This document shows positions 8,987 to 17,518 of a stretch of 64,000 nucleotides of DNA, one piece after another (the first letter of the stretch is position 1; every line of letters starts with the position of its first letter). The notes under the pieces were generated by a model. It was not told the origin of the DNA, did no database searches, and worked only from the letters and a program-made list of their open reading frames with translations. Source of the DNA: Herbiconiux flava. Its GTDB lineage: Bacteria; Actinomycetota; Actinomycetes; Actinomycetales; Microbacteriaceae. The stretch is taken from NCBI RefSeq assembly GCF_013409865.1, contig NZ_JACCBM010000001.1, forward strand, positions 310,001-374,000. Direction: 5' to 3'. The translations under genes were made by a program, and so were the position numbers.

Positions 8987-9517
8987 CTACGAGGCGGCCG
9001 GCGGGTCGAGCGGGAAGACGAGCAGCGAGCTCGTGGCCGTCGCGATCAGGTTCCCCGCCGCATCCGTCACCCGCCCCTCGGTGAAGGCGACCCGGCGCCC
9101 CGGCTTGAGAACGCGGCCCTCGACGGTGATGCGGCCCGTGGACTGCCGGAGCGGCCGCAGGTAGCTGACGTTCAGGTCGATCGAGGTGTAGCCCACTCCC
9201 GCCGGCAGCGTCGACTGCACCGCGCAGCCGGCCGCCGAGTCGAGCAGGGTGCACACCAGCCCGCCGTGCACGATGCCGATCGTGTTGTAGTGCGACTCGT
9301 CGGGCAGGCAGCTGAACACGGCCCGGCCCACCTCGGCCTCGACGAGGTCCATGCCCATCAACCGCCCCATCGGCGGCGGCGGGAAGGTGCCGTCGATCAG
9401 CCCCTGCAGGTAGTCGATCCCGGCGAGCCCGGCCGCGGGGCGCGAGGTCTCGAACGGGTCGTCCCACTCGATCACGCGCCGTCGGCGGGGGCCCTCTGCA
9501 ACGTCGTCGTCAGCCAT
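8987..9517 (-). CDS. PaaI-family hotdog thioesterase
   Basis: Acyl-CoA thioesterase-like protein of 176 residues with one hotdog domain (about residues 40-165). The signature helix HGGLVCTLLDSAAGCA is followed by the strand TSIDLNVSYLRP, as in PaaI/YbgC-like enzymes; the natural substrate is unknown. An in-frame extension upstream is possible, but the ATG at 9517 is preferred because TACAGT lies exactly 6 nt before it, the pattern of a leaderless gene. The basic N-terminus (EGPRRRRVIEWDD) is family-like. The next gene on this strand is the MMPL exporter. Confidence 0.82.
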   Translation of the reverse strand: MADDDVAEGPRRRRVIEWDDPFETSRPAAGLAGIDYLQGLIDGTFPPPPMGRLMGMDLVEAEVGRAVFSCLPDESHYNTIGIVHGGLVCTLLDSAAGCAVQSTLPAGVGYTSIDLNVSYLRPLRQSTGRITVEGRVLKPGRRVAFTEGRVTDAAGNLIATATSSLLVFPLDPPAAS

Positions 9518-9523
9518 GCCGAC

Positions 9524-9529
9524 ACTGTA
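9524..9529 (-). promoter_or_regulatory. -10 hexamer TACAGT for leaderless thioesterase gene
   Basis: TACAGT on the minus strand, 6 nt before the ATG at 9517; this decides the start codon. Confidence 0.55.
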
Positions 9530-9569
9530 GGACGGGCCGCCCGCCGGGGGCGATGCGTTGTGGGAATCG

Positions 9570-11999
9570 TCAACCGTGGGGGTGCGCCCCCGGGTGCGTG
9601 CGCTCGAGAGCCGCACCCTCGACGTCGACGTCGGGCAGCAGCCGGTCGAGCCAGCGGGGCAGCCACCAGGCCGAGCGGCCGAGCAGATGCATCAGCGCCG
9701 GCATCAGCAGCATGCGCACCACGAAGGCGTCGAGCAGCACGCCGAAGGCGAGCCCGAAGCCGATCGAGCGGATGATCGTCGACTCCGAGAAGATGAACCC
9801 GCCGAACACCGCGATCATGATCAGCGCCGCCGCGATCACGACCGAGCGGCCGGCCTGGAACCCCTGCGCGACCGCGAGCCGCGCCTCCGCCCCGTGAACG
9901 TAGGCCTCGCGCATGCCCGACGCGAGGAAGAGCTGGTAGTCCATCGCCAGCCCGAACAGGATGCCCACCAGGATGACCGGCAGGAAGCTCAGGATCGGCC
10001 CCGTGCTGTGCAGCCCGATCAGCTCGGCACCCCAGCCGAACTGGAACACCGACACGATCAGCCCGTAGGTCGCGAACAGCGACAGCACGAACCCGCCGGT
10101 GGCGATCACCGGCACGAGCAGCGATCGGAACACCAGCACCATGATCACGAGCGACAGCCCCACGACCACCACGAGGTAGAGCGGCAGCACGGCGCTCAAC
10201 CCCTCCGAGATGTCGATGTTCGTGGCCGCCTGGCCCGCGACCCCGAGCGTCATCGCGCCGGTGACGGCGTCGCTCGTGACCGGGGGCAGGTTCCGGATGC
10301 TCTGCACCAGCTCCTCGGTCGAGACGCTGTTCGGCCCCTCCGCCGGCAGCACCTGGAACGCCAGAAGCGTGCCGTCCTCCGACGCGGCGATCGGCGCCAC
10401 CGCCTCGACGTCGGACTGGGCGCCGAGCACCTCCGCGACGGCGAGCTGCGCGTCGGGCAGGGTGTCCTCGGAGACGCCCTCGTCGAGCGTCGCGGTCACC
10501 AGCAGCGGACCGTTGGCGCCCTCACCGAACTCGTCGTCGACGATCGAGAAGGCGCGTGCGCTGGTGCTGCCCTCGGGCTCGGTCGAGCCGTCGGGCAGGC
10601 CGAGCCGCATCGACATCGCGGGGATCGCGATGACGAGCAGCGCGACGATGCTCACCAGCACCGTCGTGACGGCGCGCACGGTCGACATGCGGCGGGCCGG
10701 CTTCTGCTCCTTCTGCCGGCCGATCGTCGCCCGCACCTTCCGGCGCAGCAGCCGCTCGCCGACGAGGCCGAGGATGGCGGGGGCGAGCGTTATGGCGATC
10801 AGCACGGCGACCGCGACGCAGACCGCGCCGACCGTGCCCATCAGGCCGAGGAACGGGATGCCCGTGACGTTGAGCGCGAGCAGCGCGACGATCACGGTCG
10901 AGCCGGCGAACACCACGGCGGTGCCCGAGGTGCCCGTGGCGAGCCCGATCGACTCACGCACCGGAACGCCGGCGAGCACCTGCCTGCGGTGCCGGTTGAC
11001 GATGAAGAGCGAGTAGTCGATGCCGACGGCGAGGCCGAGCATCACGCCGAGCACCGGGGTGACCGAGGCCATGTCGATGACACCCGAGAGCGACAGCGAG
11101 GCGGTGACGCCCACGCCGACCCCGACGAGCGCCGTGACGATCGGCAGGGCGGCGGCCAGCAGCGAGCCGAGCATGACGATGAGCACGACGGCCGCGAAAA
11201 TCAGCCCGACGGCCTCGCCGACGCCGAAGATCTGGGGCACGCCCTGGGCGATGTCGGTGCCGAAGGCCACGGTCGCTCCGGGCACCGGGGAGTCGTCGAA
11301 GTGGTCGATGACGCCCTGCTTGACCTCCTCCGACAGCTCGAGCCGCGGATCGGTGAAGGACACGTTGACGATAGCGGTCGACCCGTCCTCCGACACCACG
11401 CCGATTCCGTCGGCGAGCTCGAGCAGGCCGGTACCGGTGGCGAGCTGCGCGGCCCCCGCCTCGAGCTCGGTGCGCGAGGCGTCGAGTTGGGCCTGCTGGG
11501 CGTCCAAGGCGGCGAGCTGCTCGGGGCCGGCTCCGGCGGCCACGGCCTGGTCGAGTGCCGCGGTCAGCTGCTGCTGCCCGGCGTCGAGCTGGGCGCGGCC
11601 CTCGGTCAGTCGGGCCTCGGCCGTCGAGAGGCGGATGCCCTGGTCCTGCTGCTGCTTCTGCGCGTCGAACGGGTCGATCACCGCGGCGACCCCGTCGAGC
11701 TCGGTGGCCGAGGCGGCGAGCTCGGAGATCGACTGCCGCTGCGCATCCGTGAAGGCCTCACCGGAGTCGGTCTGGTAGACCACGGTGCCCGTGCCGCCCG
11801 CGGTGTCGGGGAGCTTCTCGGCCAGCTGGTCGGTGACGGCGCCGGAGGCCGTGCCCGGGATGTCGAAGCTGTTCGTCAGCGTGCCGCCGAAGGCGAGGAA
11901 CGCGCCGACCGAGACCCCGAGCAGCACCACCCAGGTGATGACGACCGCCCACGCGCGACGCGCGGCGAACGAACCGAGCCGGAACAGCGATGACGCCAT
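9570..11999 (-). CDS. MMPL-family (RND superfamily) exporter
   Basis: 809-residue proton-driven exporter of the MmpL/actinorhodin-exporter type, in the cytoplasmic membrane. Layout: one helix at about residues 12-35, a large outer domain, five helices around 210-370, one more near 400-420, a second outer domain and five helices from about 600 to 760. The first outer domain holds a Gln/Ala-rich coiled-coil-like stretch at about 115-185 (QQQDQGIRLSTAEARL), common in the family. The ATG is preceded by GGGAGAT. A TATGAT -10 at 12053-12058 (minus) gives a leader of about 46 nt. A divergent TetR gene 98 bp away is its likely repressor. Cargo cannot be deduced. Confidence 0.9.
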   Translation of the reverse strand: MASSLFRLGSFAARRAWAVVITWVVLLGVSVGAFLAFGGTLTNSFDIPGTASGAVTDQLAEKLPDTAGGTGTVVYQTDSGEAFTDAQRQSISELAASATELDGVAAVIDPFDAQKQQQDQGIRLSTAEARLTEGRAQLDAGQQQLTAALDQAVAAGAGPEQLAALDAQQAQLDASRTELEAGAAQLATGTGLLELADGIGVVSEDGSTAIVNVSFTDPRLELSEEVKQGVIDHFDDSPVPGATVAFGTDIAQGVPQIFGVGEAVGLIFAAVVLIVMLGSLLAAALPIVTALVGVGVGVTASLSLSGVIDMASVTPVLGVMLGLAVGIDYSLFIVNRHRRQVLAGVPVRESIGLATGTSGTAVVFAGSTVIVALLALNVTGIPFLGLMGTVGAVCVAVAVLIAITLAPAILGLVGERLLRRKVRATIGRQKEQKPARRMSTVRAVTTVLVSIVALLVIAIPAMSMRLGLPDGSTEPEGSTSARAFSIVDDEFGEGANGPLLVTATLDEGVSEDTLPDAQLAVAEVLGAQSDVEAVAPIAASEDGTLLAFQVLPAEGPNSVSTEELVQSIRNLPPVTSDAVTGAMTLGVAGQAATNIDISEGLSAVLPLYLVVVVGLSLVIMVLVFRSLLVPVIATGGFVLSLFATYGLIVSVFQFGWGAELIGLHSTGPILSFLPVILVGILFGLAMDYQLFLASGMREAYVHGAEARLAVAQGFQAGRSVVIAAALIMIAVFGGFIFSESTIIRSIGFGLAFGVLLDAFVVRMLLMPALMHLLGRSAWWLPRWLDRLLPDVDVEGAALERTHPGAHPHG

Positions 12000-12015
12000 G
12001 AGCGATCTCCCTCGA

Positions 12016-12091
12016 GACGGCGCCGTCGGGTCGGGCGCACCGTCGGACTTTGATCATACGCCACGTCTCGTCTAGCTCCCGACAGTATCCT
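12016..12091. promoter_or_regulatory. divergent MMPL/tetR control region
   Basis: Holds TATGAT (12053-12058, minus) for the exporter, TATCCT (12086-12091, plus) 6 nt before the tetR ATG, and a perfect 12-bp palindrome GACGGCGCCGTC (12016-12027) in the exporter leader that could be the repressor site. The palindrome is very GC-rich, so it could also arise by chance. Confidence 0.4.
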
Positions 12092-12097
12092 GGGCGG

Positions 12098-12709
12098 ATG
12101 ACCGAGCATCGCAGCGGGCCCGTGCGCAGCGCCGTGGCGCGGGAGGCGATCCTCTCGGCGACGGCCACGCTGCTCGTCGACGAGGGCTGGGACCATCTCA
12201 CCATCGAGGGCATCGCCCGGGCGGCCGGGGTGGGCAAGCAGACCATCTACCGGTGGTGGTCGTCGAAGGGCGCGCTCGTCGCCGAGTGCCTGCTCGACGG
12301 CCGGTTCTTCGCCGTCGAACCGGTCGTGGGCGACACGGGCGATCTGCGCCGGGATCTCCGCGACTGGCTGACCCCGGTGCTGCACTTCCTGAACACTCCG
12401 ACGGGCCGCTCGCTGCTGCACTCGCTGGTCGCCGCCGCCACCGAGGAGGCGGGCGTGGGAGCGCATCTCAGCGAGGCCTTCGGCGCCGACCGTCTGCTCG
12501 CCGATCGGCTTCGGGCCGCCGTGGCCGCGCGCGAACTGCCGCCCGGCACCCCGGTCGACCAGCTCGGTCATGCCGTGTTCGGCGCCCTGATCTTCGAGGT
12601 GCTGAGCAAGGACGAGATCGACGTGGCCGCCTTCCTCGACCTGGTCGAGTTCCTGCTCGGCCCGCGAACGGCGCTGTTCGCCCCGGCCGCACCCCCGGCC
12701 CCGGCGTAG
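12098..12709 (+). CDS. TetR family transcriptional regulator, likely repressor of the MMPL exporter
   Basis: 203 residues. N-terminal HTH (AREAILSATATLLVDEGWDH ... IARAAGVGKQTIYRWW) covers about 10-58, with the typical QTIYRWWSSK recognition helix; the C-terminal ligand domain resembles TetR_C_16-like members (LRRDLRDWLTPVLHFL). The ATG at 12098 is chosen over upstream codons because TATCCT sits 6 nt before it (leaderless). Divergent arrangement with the exporter suggests local control, an inference from context. It is convergent with the MocR gene, 10 bp away. Confidence 0.88.
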   Translation: MTEHRSGPVRSAVAREAILSATATLLVDEGWDHLTIEGIARAAGVGKQTIYRWWSSKGALVAECLLDGRFFAVEPVVGDTGDLRRDLRDWLTPVLHFLNTPTGRSLLHSLVAAATEEAGVGAHLSEAFGADRLLADRLRAAVAARELPPGTPVDQLGHAVFGALIFEVLSKDEIDVAAFLDLVEFLLGPRTALFAPAAPPAPA

Positions 12710-12719
12710 GCGCCGCTCG

Positions 12720-14192
12720 CTAGACGACCTCGGAATAGAGGTCGGCCGGGGCGTAGTGCGGGGCTCGGGAGACCGAGCCCCACGCCGCCCGCAGCGCCTG
12801 CACGCCGCGCTCGATGTCGCCCGGGCGATGGATGATCGGCACCCGGAGGAAGCGCTCGAACGCTCCGTCGAGGCCGAAGCGCGGGCCCGCCGTGATGAGC
12901 AGGCCCTCCGTGCGCGCGGCGAGCGCCAGCTGCGAGCTGACCGGGGCGCCGAGGTTCACCCAGGCGGCGAGGCCGCCGTCGACGGGCGGCACCTGCCAGG
13001 TCGGGAAGTTCTGGGCGAGCATCCGGAGCAGTGTCTCGCGGCCCTCGCGCAGCTGCGCCGAACGCCCGGCGAGCACCTGGTCGAAGTCGCGCAGCAGCTC
13101 GGCGACGATCAGCTGCTCGAGCACGGGGGTGCCGAGGTCGCCGGCGAAGCGCGCCCCCGCCAGCTTGCGGATGATCGCCGGCTCGGCCCGCACCCAGCCC
13201 ACCCGGAGCCCGGCCCAGACCGTCTTGCCGACCGAGCCGATCAGCACGGCGGAGGCGGCGGTGCCGGCGTCGCCGTAGGCCGCGAACGGCAGGAACGTCT
13301 CGGCGCGATCGATGTCGAGCTCGGCGGTGGTCTCGTCGACCAGCACGAGCGTGCCCTGCCGGGACGCGTCGGCCAGCACCGTCGTGCGGAGCTCGGCGGG
13401 CATCGACTCGCCCGTCGGGTTGTGGAAGTCGGGCATCAGGTAGGCGAGCGTCGGGCTGGTGCGGGCGAAGGCCTGCGCGAGGCCGGCCGCGTCCCAGCCG
13501 TGCAGGCCCTCGGGGGCGGCGCCGCTTCCCCGGGCCGAGACCGTCACCGGAACGAAGCGCGCGCCCGCCGCCCGCAGCGCCTCGTAGGCGTGCGGGTAGC
13601 TCGGCAGCTCGACCACCGCGCGGTCGCCGCGGGAGAGGAGGGTGCGGGCGAGCAGCGAGATCGCGTGCTGGGCCCCGATCGTGATCATCACCTGCTCGAC
13701 GCTCGTCGGCAGACCGCGCGCCGTGTAGCGGTCGGCCACCGCCTGACGGAGGGTCAGCGAGCCGAACGGGTCGATGCCGGTGCCGCCGAGCTCGCGGGCG
13801 AACTCGTCCATCACCCGCAGGGTGGCGCCGTGCAGGGCCGGATGCGCGGGGGCGGTGGCCTTGGAGAAGTCGATGAAGTCGCCCGAATCGTCGGTGCCCG
13901 TCACGGGGGCGCGCCCGGGCAGGCGGGTGACGCTTCCCGAGCCCCGCACGCTCGAGGTGTAGCCGGCGTCGCGCAGCTCGCGGTAGGCGCCCGACACCAT
14001 CGTGCGGCTGACACCGAGTGCCTGGGCGAGGTCGCGCTCGGCCGGCAGCCGCGTGCCCGTGGCGACACGGCCGTCGAGCACCAGCAGGCGGATGCGGTCG
14101 AACAGTGCCAGATAGGACGGCCCGGCCGAGCTGCCGCGCCAGTCGCCGAGCAGGGAGATGAGGCCACGGGTGCCGATGCGCGGGTCAGTCAT
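12720..14192 (-). CDS. MocR-type regulator: GntR winged helix fused to a PLP aminotransferase-like domain (YczR-like)
   Basis: 490 residues. The GntR wHTH spans about 20-90 (LPAERDLAQALGVSRTMVSG). The rest is a fold-type I aminotransferase domain with FHNPTGE (about 257-263), VDETTAELD and the PLP-lysine in SVGKTVW (Lys about 323). Such proteins use PLP as a sensor and regulate neighbouring genes. The divergent neighbour is yczE, a pairing reported for the YczR branch of MocR regulators. It appears leaderless: TAAAGT lies 6 nt before the ATG, so any protein bound at the GATTGG site at 14209-14214 would sit just upstream of its own -10. Confidence 0.9.
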   Translation of the reverse strand: MTDPRIGTRGLISLLGDWRGSSAGPSYLALFDRIRLLVLDGRVATGTRLPAERDLAQALGVSRTMVSGAYRELRDAGYTSSVRGSGSVTRLPGRAPVTGTDDSGDFIDFSKATAPAHPALHGATLRVMDEFARELGGTGIDPFGSLTLRQAVADRYTARGLPTSVEQVMITIGAQHAISLLARTLLSRGDRAVVELPSYPHAYEALRAAGARFVPVTVSARGSGAAPEGLHGWDAAGLAQAFARTSPTLAYLMPDFHNPTGESMPAELRTTVLADASRQGTLVLVDETTAELDIDRAETFLPFAAYGDAGTAASAVLIGSVGKTVWAGLRVGWVRAEPAIIRKLAGARFAGDLGTPVLEQLIVAELLRDFDQVLAGRSAQLREGRETLLRMLAQNFPTWQVPPVDGGLAAWVNLGAPVSSQLALAARTEGLLITAGPRFGLDGAFERFLRVPIIHRPGDIERGVQALRAAWGSVSRAPHYAPADLYSEVV

Positions 14193-14198
14193 GGCGCC

Positions 14199-14204
14199 AC
14201 TTTA
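14199..14204 (-). promoter_or_regulatory. -10 hexamer TAAAGT for leaderless mocR gene
   Basis: On the minus strand, 6 nt before the ATG at 14192. Confidence 0.55.
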
Positions 14205-14208
14205 GCGG

Positions 14209-14245
14209 GATTGGCATGGCAGGTCGAGGCCAATCGTGCGATTGG
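14209..14245. promoter_or_regulatory. candidate MocR operator: three GATTGG half-sites
   Basis: GATTGG at 14209-14214 and 14240-14245 are direct repeats 31 bp apart (about three helical turns); CCAATC at 14230-14235 is an inverted copy forming, with the second, the palindrome CCAATC-GTGC-GATTGG. Two direct repeats plus one inverted repeat between regulator and target match what is known of MocR operators. Confidence 0.6.
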
Positions 14246-14253
14246 ATCTACCC

Positions 14254-14904
14254 ATGACCTTCCGCGTGCTCCGTCTTCTCGCCGGCCTGATGCTCTACGG
14301 CTTCGCCGAGGCCCTGATGATCCGGGGCGCGATCGGCATCGACCCGTGGACCGTCTTCTCGCAGGGCATCTCCCGCAGCACCGGGCTCTCGATCGGCCTG
14401 TTGACGAACCTGATCGGGATCGCGGTGCTGCTGCTGTGGATCCCGCTACGGCAGCGGCCCGGACTCGGCACGGTGCTCAACGTGCTGCTGCTCGGGCCGT
14501 TCATGGAGCTCGGGCTGTGGCTGCTGCCCGCCCCGGGCTCGCTGCTCCTGCAGGTGCTGTCGTTCACGGCGGGGTTGCTGCTGCTCGCGGTGGCCAGCGG
14601 GATCTACATCGGGGCACGGTTCGGGCCGGGCCCGCGCGACGGGCTGATGACCGGGCTGCACGCGCGGCTGGGCTGGCCGATCTGGCTCGGGCGCACGCTG
14701 ATCGAGGCGACGGTGCTCGGTGCCGGGTGGCTGCTCGGCGGCGACGTCGGGTTCGGCACGCTGGCGTTCGCGCTGCTGATCGGGCCGCTCTGCGGGGTGA
14801 CGCTGCCGCTGTTCGGGGGTCGGAAGGTCGCGCTCGCTGCGGTCAGCCCTTCGCCGCTTTCGCCTCCGCCTTCGCGGCCCGCTTCGTCTCGCGCACCAGC
14901 GTGA
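14254..14904 (+). CDS. yczE: YczE/YyaS/YitT family membrane protein
   Basis: 216-residue membrane protein with about five helices and the YczE hallmarks GFAEALMIRGAIGIDPWTVF near the N-terminus and GIYIGARFGPGPRDGLMTGL near the middle. Function unknown; transport is presumed. The ATG at 14254 is taken rather than a GTG at 14236, because the latter would put half of the palindromic operator into the coding sequence. The last 62 bp overlap the 3' end of the convergent HhH-GPD gene, which gives the tail an unusual Ser/Pro/Ala-rich sequence. Confidence 0.85.
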   Translation: MTFRVLRLLAGLMLYGFAEALMIRGAIGIDPWTVFSQGISRSTGLSIGLLTNLIGIAVLLLWIPLRQRPGLGTVLNVLLLGPFMELGLWLLPAPGSLLLQVLSFTAGLLLLAVASGIYIGARFGPGPRDGLMTGLHARLGWPIWLGRTLIEATVLGAGWLLGGDVGFGTLAFALLIGPLCGVTLPLFGGRKVALAAVSPSPLSPPPSRPASSRAPA

Positions 14905-15424
14905 GCGAGTCGGCGTCGACGATGTCGGCGACCGAGCGGTGCGAGCCCTCCTCGCCGTAGGGCCCGGCAGCCTCGCGCCAACCCTCCGGCGTCACGCCGT
15001 ACTGCTTGCCGAGCAGCGCCACGAAGATGCGGGCCTTCTGTGCCCCGTAGCCGGGCAGCGCCTCGAGCCGCTTCAGCAGCGCCTTGCCGTCGGACACGTC
15101 GCTCCAGAGCGCGGCGGCGTCGCCGTCCCAGTCGTCGACGAGGGCGGCGGCGAGCGCCTGCACCCGCCCGGCCATCGATCCCGGGTACCGGTGCACGGCG
15201 GGGGTCTGACGGAACACCTCGACCAGCGCATCCGGATCATAGGAGGCGAGGTTCTTCGCCGTGAACGGCCCGTCGATGCGGTCGCGGATCTTCTTCGGCC
15301 CCTCGAAGGCCGCCTCCATGGCGATCTGCTGGTCGAGCAGCATACCCACCAGCAGGGCGAGGGGGTCGGTCGAGAGCAGCTCGTCGGCGTCGGCGTCTCC
15401 GGTGATGTGCAGTGCGGGGCTCAT
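14843..15424 (-). CDS. HhH-GPD-type base-excision repair protein (TIGR03252-like)
   Basis: 193 residues of the actinobacterial HhH-GPD family. The N-terminal block MLLDQQIAMEAAFEGP and the helix-hairpin-helix LEALPGYGAQKARIF (about 125-140) are clear; the C-terminus is a Lys/Ala tail (ETKRAAKAEAKAAKG). The family is assumed to be a DNA glycosylase, but lesion and catalytic residue are not established. The 3' end overlaps that of yczE by 62 bp in opposite orientation. Confidence 0.82.
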   Translation of the reverse strand: MSPALHITGDADADELLSTDPLALLVGMLLDQQIAMEAAFEGPKKIRDRIDGPFTAKNLASYDPDALVEVFRQTPAVHRYPGSMAGRVQALAAALVDDWDGDAAALWSDVSDGKALLKRLEALPGYGAQKARIFVALLGKQYGVTPEGWREAAGPYGEEGSHRSVADIVDADSLTLVRETKRAAKAEAKAAKG

Positions 15425-15480
15425 GCCTCCATCATGACGGCCCGGCGCGTGAGCTGCGAGCCGTCTCGGCCCGATCGCCC

Positions 15481-15486
15481 TAGGGT
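15481..15486 (+). promoter_or_regulatory. -10 hexamer TAGGGT for the leaderless GNAT operon
   Basis: Followed by 6 nt and the ATG at 15493. Confidence 0.5.
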
Positions 15487-15492
15487 CGGAGC

Positions 15493-16023
15493 ATGCTCAC
15501 CACCGCGGTCGCCGTGCCCGCCGGCCTGACGATCCGCCGCACGGTCGAGGGCGACTGGCGCGAGGTGCGCCGCCTCCGCCTGGAGATGCTCGAGGACACC
15601 CCGCTGGCCTATCTCGAGACCCTCGCCCATGCTCACCGGCGCGGCGAGGCCGAGTGGCGCGCCAAGGCCCGTGAGGGCTCGTCGAACCGCGCGATCACCG
15701 TGGTCGCGGTGACCGCCGAGGGGCGTTTCGTGGCCACGATGCTCTCGTCGGTGCCGCCCGGAGCATCCGGGGCCTACCTCTTCGGCGTGTACGTCGCCCC
15801 CTCGCACCGCGGCGCGGCCGGGGTGACGGATGCTCTGCTCACCCGCATCGAGGAGTGGGCCCTCGGGCGCGGCGACACCCTCACCCTCGAGGTGCACGAG
15901 GACAACGCCCGGGCCATCGCCGCCTACCGCAAGCGCGGCTTCGTGGAGACCGGGGTGACGCTGCCGTACCCGCTCGACCCGAGCCGGCGGGAGCTCGAGA
16001 TGCGCAAGGAGCTGCGGGCATGA
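15493..16023 (+). CDS. GNAT family N-acetyltransferase
   Basis: 176-residue acetyltransferase. The acetyl-CoA-binding core lies at about residues 90-125 (LFGVYVAPSHRGAAGVTDAL, a degenerate Q/RxxGxG/A loop) followed by LEVHEDNARAIAAYRKRGF, the usual C-terminal GNAT strand-helix. Substrate unknown. It opens a three-gene run: its TGA overlaps the ATG of the EEP gene (ATGA), and that gene overlaps the next by 4 nt, so all three are probably co-translated. Leaderless start. Confidence 0.87.
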   Translation: MLTTAVAVPAGLTIRRTVEGDWREVRRLRLEMLEDTPLAYLETLAHAHRRGEAEWRAKAREGSSNRAITVVAVTAEGRFVATMLSSVPPGASGAYLFGVYVAPSHRGAAGVTDALLTRIEEWALGRGDTLTLEVHEDNARAIAAYRKRGFVETGVTLPYPLDPSRRELEMRKELRA

Positions 16024-16901
16024 GCGGCGGCGTCAGCAGTAACGGCGACGGCGACGGGCGTGCCTTCGGCGAAGTGCTCGTCGGGCCCACGGCGCCGCCC
16101 GAGCTGCACGTGATGAGCTACAACATCCGCCGCCCGATCGCGCACGTGATGCCGCACAGCCCCGATCGCTGGGAGACCCGGCGGCCGCACCTGGCCGCGC
16201 TGCTCGAGGCCGAGCAGCCGAGCATCCTGGGCACACAGGAGGCGATGCCCCGCACCGCCGGATTCGTGCGGCACAGCCTGGGCCGGCACTACCGCTCGAT
16301 CGGTCACGGGCGCTCGGCGAACGGCGGCGGCGAGGGCTGCCCGCTGTTCTACGACACCCGGCGGCTCGAGCTGCTCGACTGGTCGCAGCAGGCCCTCTCG
16401 CCGACACCCGACGTGCCGGGCTCGACCGGCTGGGGCAACCGCGTGCCGCGCATCCTCGTGGCGGGCATCTTCCGCGACCGCGCCACCTCGGCGCGCTTCG
16501 TCGCCGTGAACACCCACTTCGACCACCTCTCCCGCCGCTCCCGCGTGCTCGCCGCAGGCGCCGTGCGGGAGCTCGTGGCCTCCTGCGGGCTACCGGCCGT
16601 GGTCACCGGCGACCTCAACAGCGGCGAGGCCACCGCTCCCCTGCAGGAGCTGCTTCGCGACGGCGAGCTGCTCGACGCCTACGCCATCGCGGCGTCGCGC
16701 CTGACGCCGGAGTGGGGCAGCTTCCCGAACTACGGCACCCCGCGCCTGGACCGCAAGCGCATCGACTGGATCGCCACCACCCCCGGCGTCGAGGTGCTCG
16801 AGGCCGGCATCAACCCCCACCGCTACGCCGGCGGTTTCGGCTCCGACCACCTGGCCGTCCAGGCCGTGCTCCGGATGCCCGTGCCGGCGCCCGCACCGTG
16901 A
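16020..16901 (+). CDS. endonuclease/exonuclease/phosphatase (EEP) family hydrolase
   Basis: 293-residue metal-dependent phosphoesterase fold related to exonuclease III and DNase I. Catalytic motifs in order: VMSYNIR (about 32), GTQEAM with the metal-binding Glu (about 73), VNTHFDHL (about 165), VVTGDLNSG (about 195) and GSDHLAV near the C-terminus (Asp-His pair). No signal peptide. Substrate unknown; sugar phosphate, lipid or nucleic acid are possible. Start chosen from the ATGA overlap with the GNAT gene. Confidence 0.87.
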   Translation: MSGGVSSNGDGDGRAFGEVLVGPTAPPELHVMSYNIRRPIAHVMPHSPDRWETRRPHLAALLEAEQPSILGTQEAMPRTAGFVRHSLGRHYRSIGHGRSANGGGEGCPLFYDTRRLELLDWSQQALSPTPDVPGSTGWGNRVPRILVAGIFRDRATSARFVAVNTHFDHLSRRSRVLAAGAVRELVASCGLPAVVTGDLNSGEATAPLQELLRDGELLDAYAIAASRLTPEWGSFPNYGTPRLDRKRIDWIATTPGVEVLEAGINPHRYAGGFGSDHLAVQAVLRMPVPAPAP

Positions 16902-17518
16902 AACGGAACTTCCTCCGCCCGCCCCACGGCGCCGCCGAGTGGTCCGCCGACGCCGTGCGGGCACTGGCCCTGCTGAGCGTCGTCGCCGCCTTCATCTGGT
17001 GGGAACCGACCGATGCCGGGGTGCTGGCGCTGGTGCTCCCGGGGGTGGTGCTGCCCCGCTTCGTGGGCGTGCATCCGCTCTTCGACATCGTCTACTCGCT
17101 CGTGCTTCTGGTGGCCGCGTGGAGCAACGTGTTCGACCTCTACACGAGCATCTGGTGGTGGGACATCGCCGTGCACGTCACGGCGACCGGGGTCGTGGCC
17201 GTGATGGCGTACCTCTTCTTCGCACGGCTCGGGATGCTCGTCGACCCGGCCTCGCGCAGCTTCACCCTCGGCACCGCCCTGGTGCTGTGCACCGCGCTGG
17301 GGCTCGCGGCGAGCGCGGTGTGGGAGATGGTGGAGTGGCTCGGAAAGACCTACATCAGCTCGTCGATCTTCGTCGCCTACGACGACACGATCGGGGACAT
17401 GGCGGTGGGCGGTCTCGGGGCGCTGATCGCGGGGGTGCTGCTGCGGGTGCTGCCGCTCGGCCTGCGGCCGGCCGGCGCTCAGTCGCTCACGACACCGGTT
17501 GAAACTAAACATTCATGA
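16898..17518 (+). CDS. YjdF/DUF2238-like membrane protein
   Basis: 206 residues with about six membrane helices. The block WWWDIAVHVTATG, then AASAVWEMVEWLGKTY and YDDTIGDMAVGGLGALIAG are like DUF2238/YjdF proteins; function unknown. The GTG start overlaps the EEP stop (GTGA). The 3' end carries the left half of the operator of the next gene: the last codons and TGA lie inside the MFS promoter palindrome. Confidence 0.7.
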   Translation: MKRNFLRPPHGAAEWSADAVRALALLSVVAAFIWWEPTDAGVLALVLPGVVLPRFVGVHPLFDIVYSLVLLVAAWSNVFDLYTSIWWWDIAVHVTATGVVAVMAYLFFARLGMLVDPASRSFTLGTALVLCTALGLAASAVWEMVEWLGKTYISSSIFVAYDDTIGDMAVGGLGALIAGVLLRVLPLGLRPAGAQSLTTPVETKHS

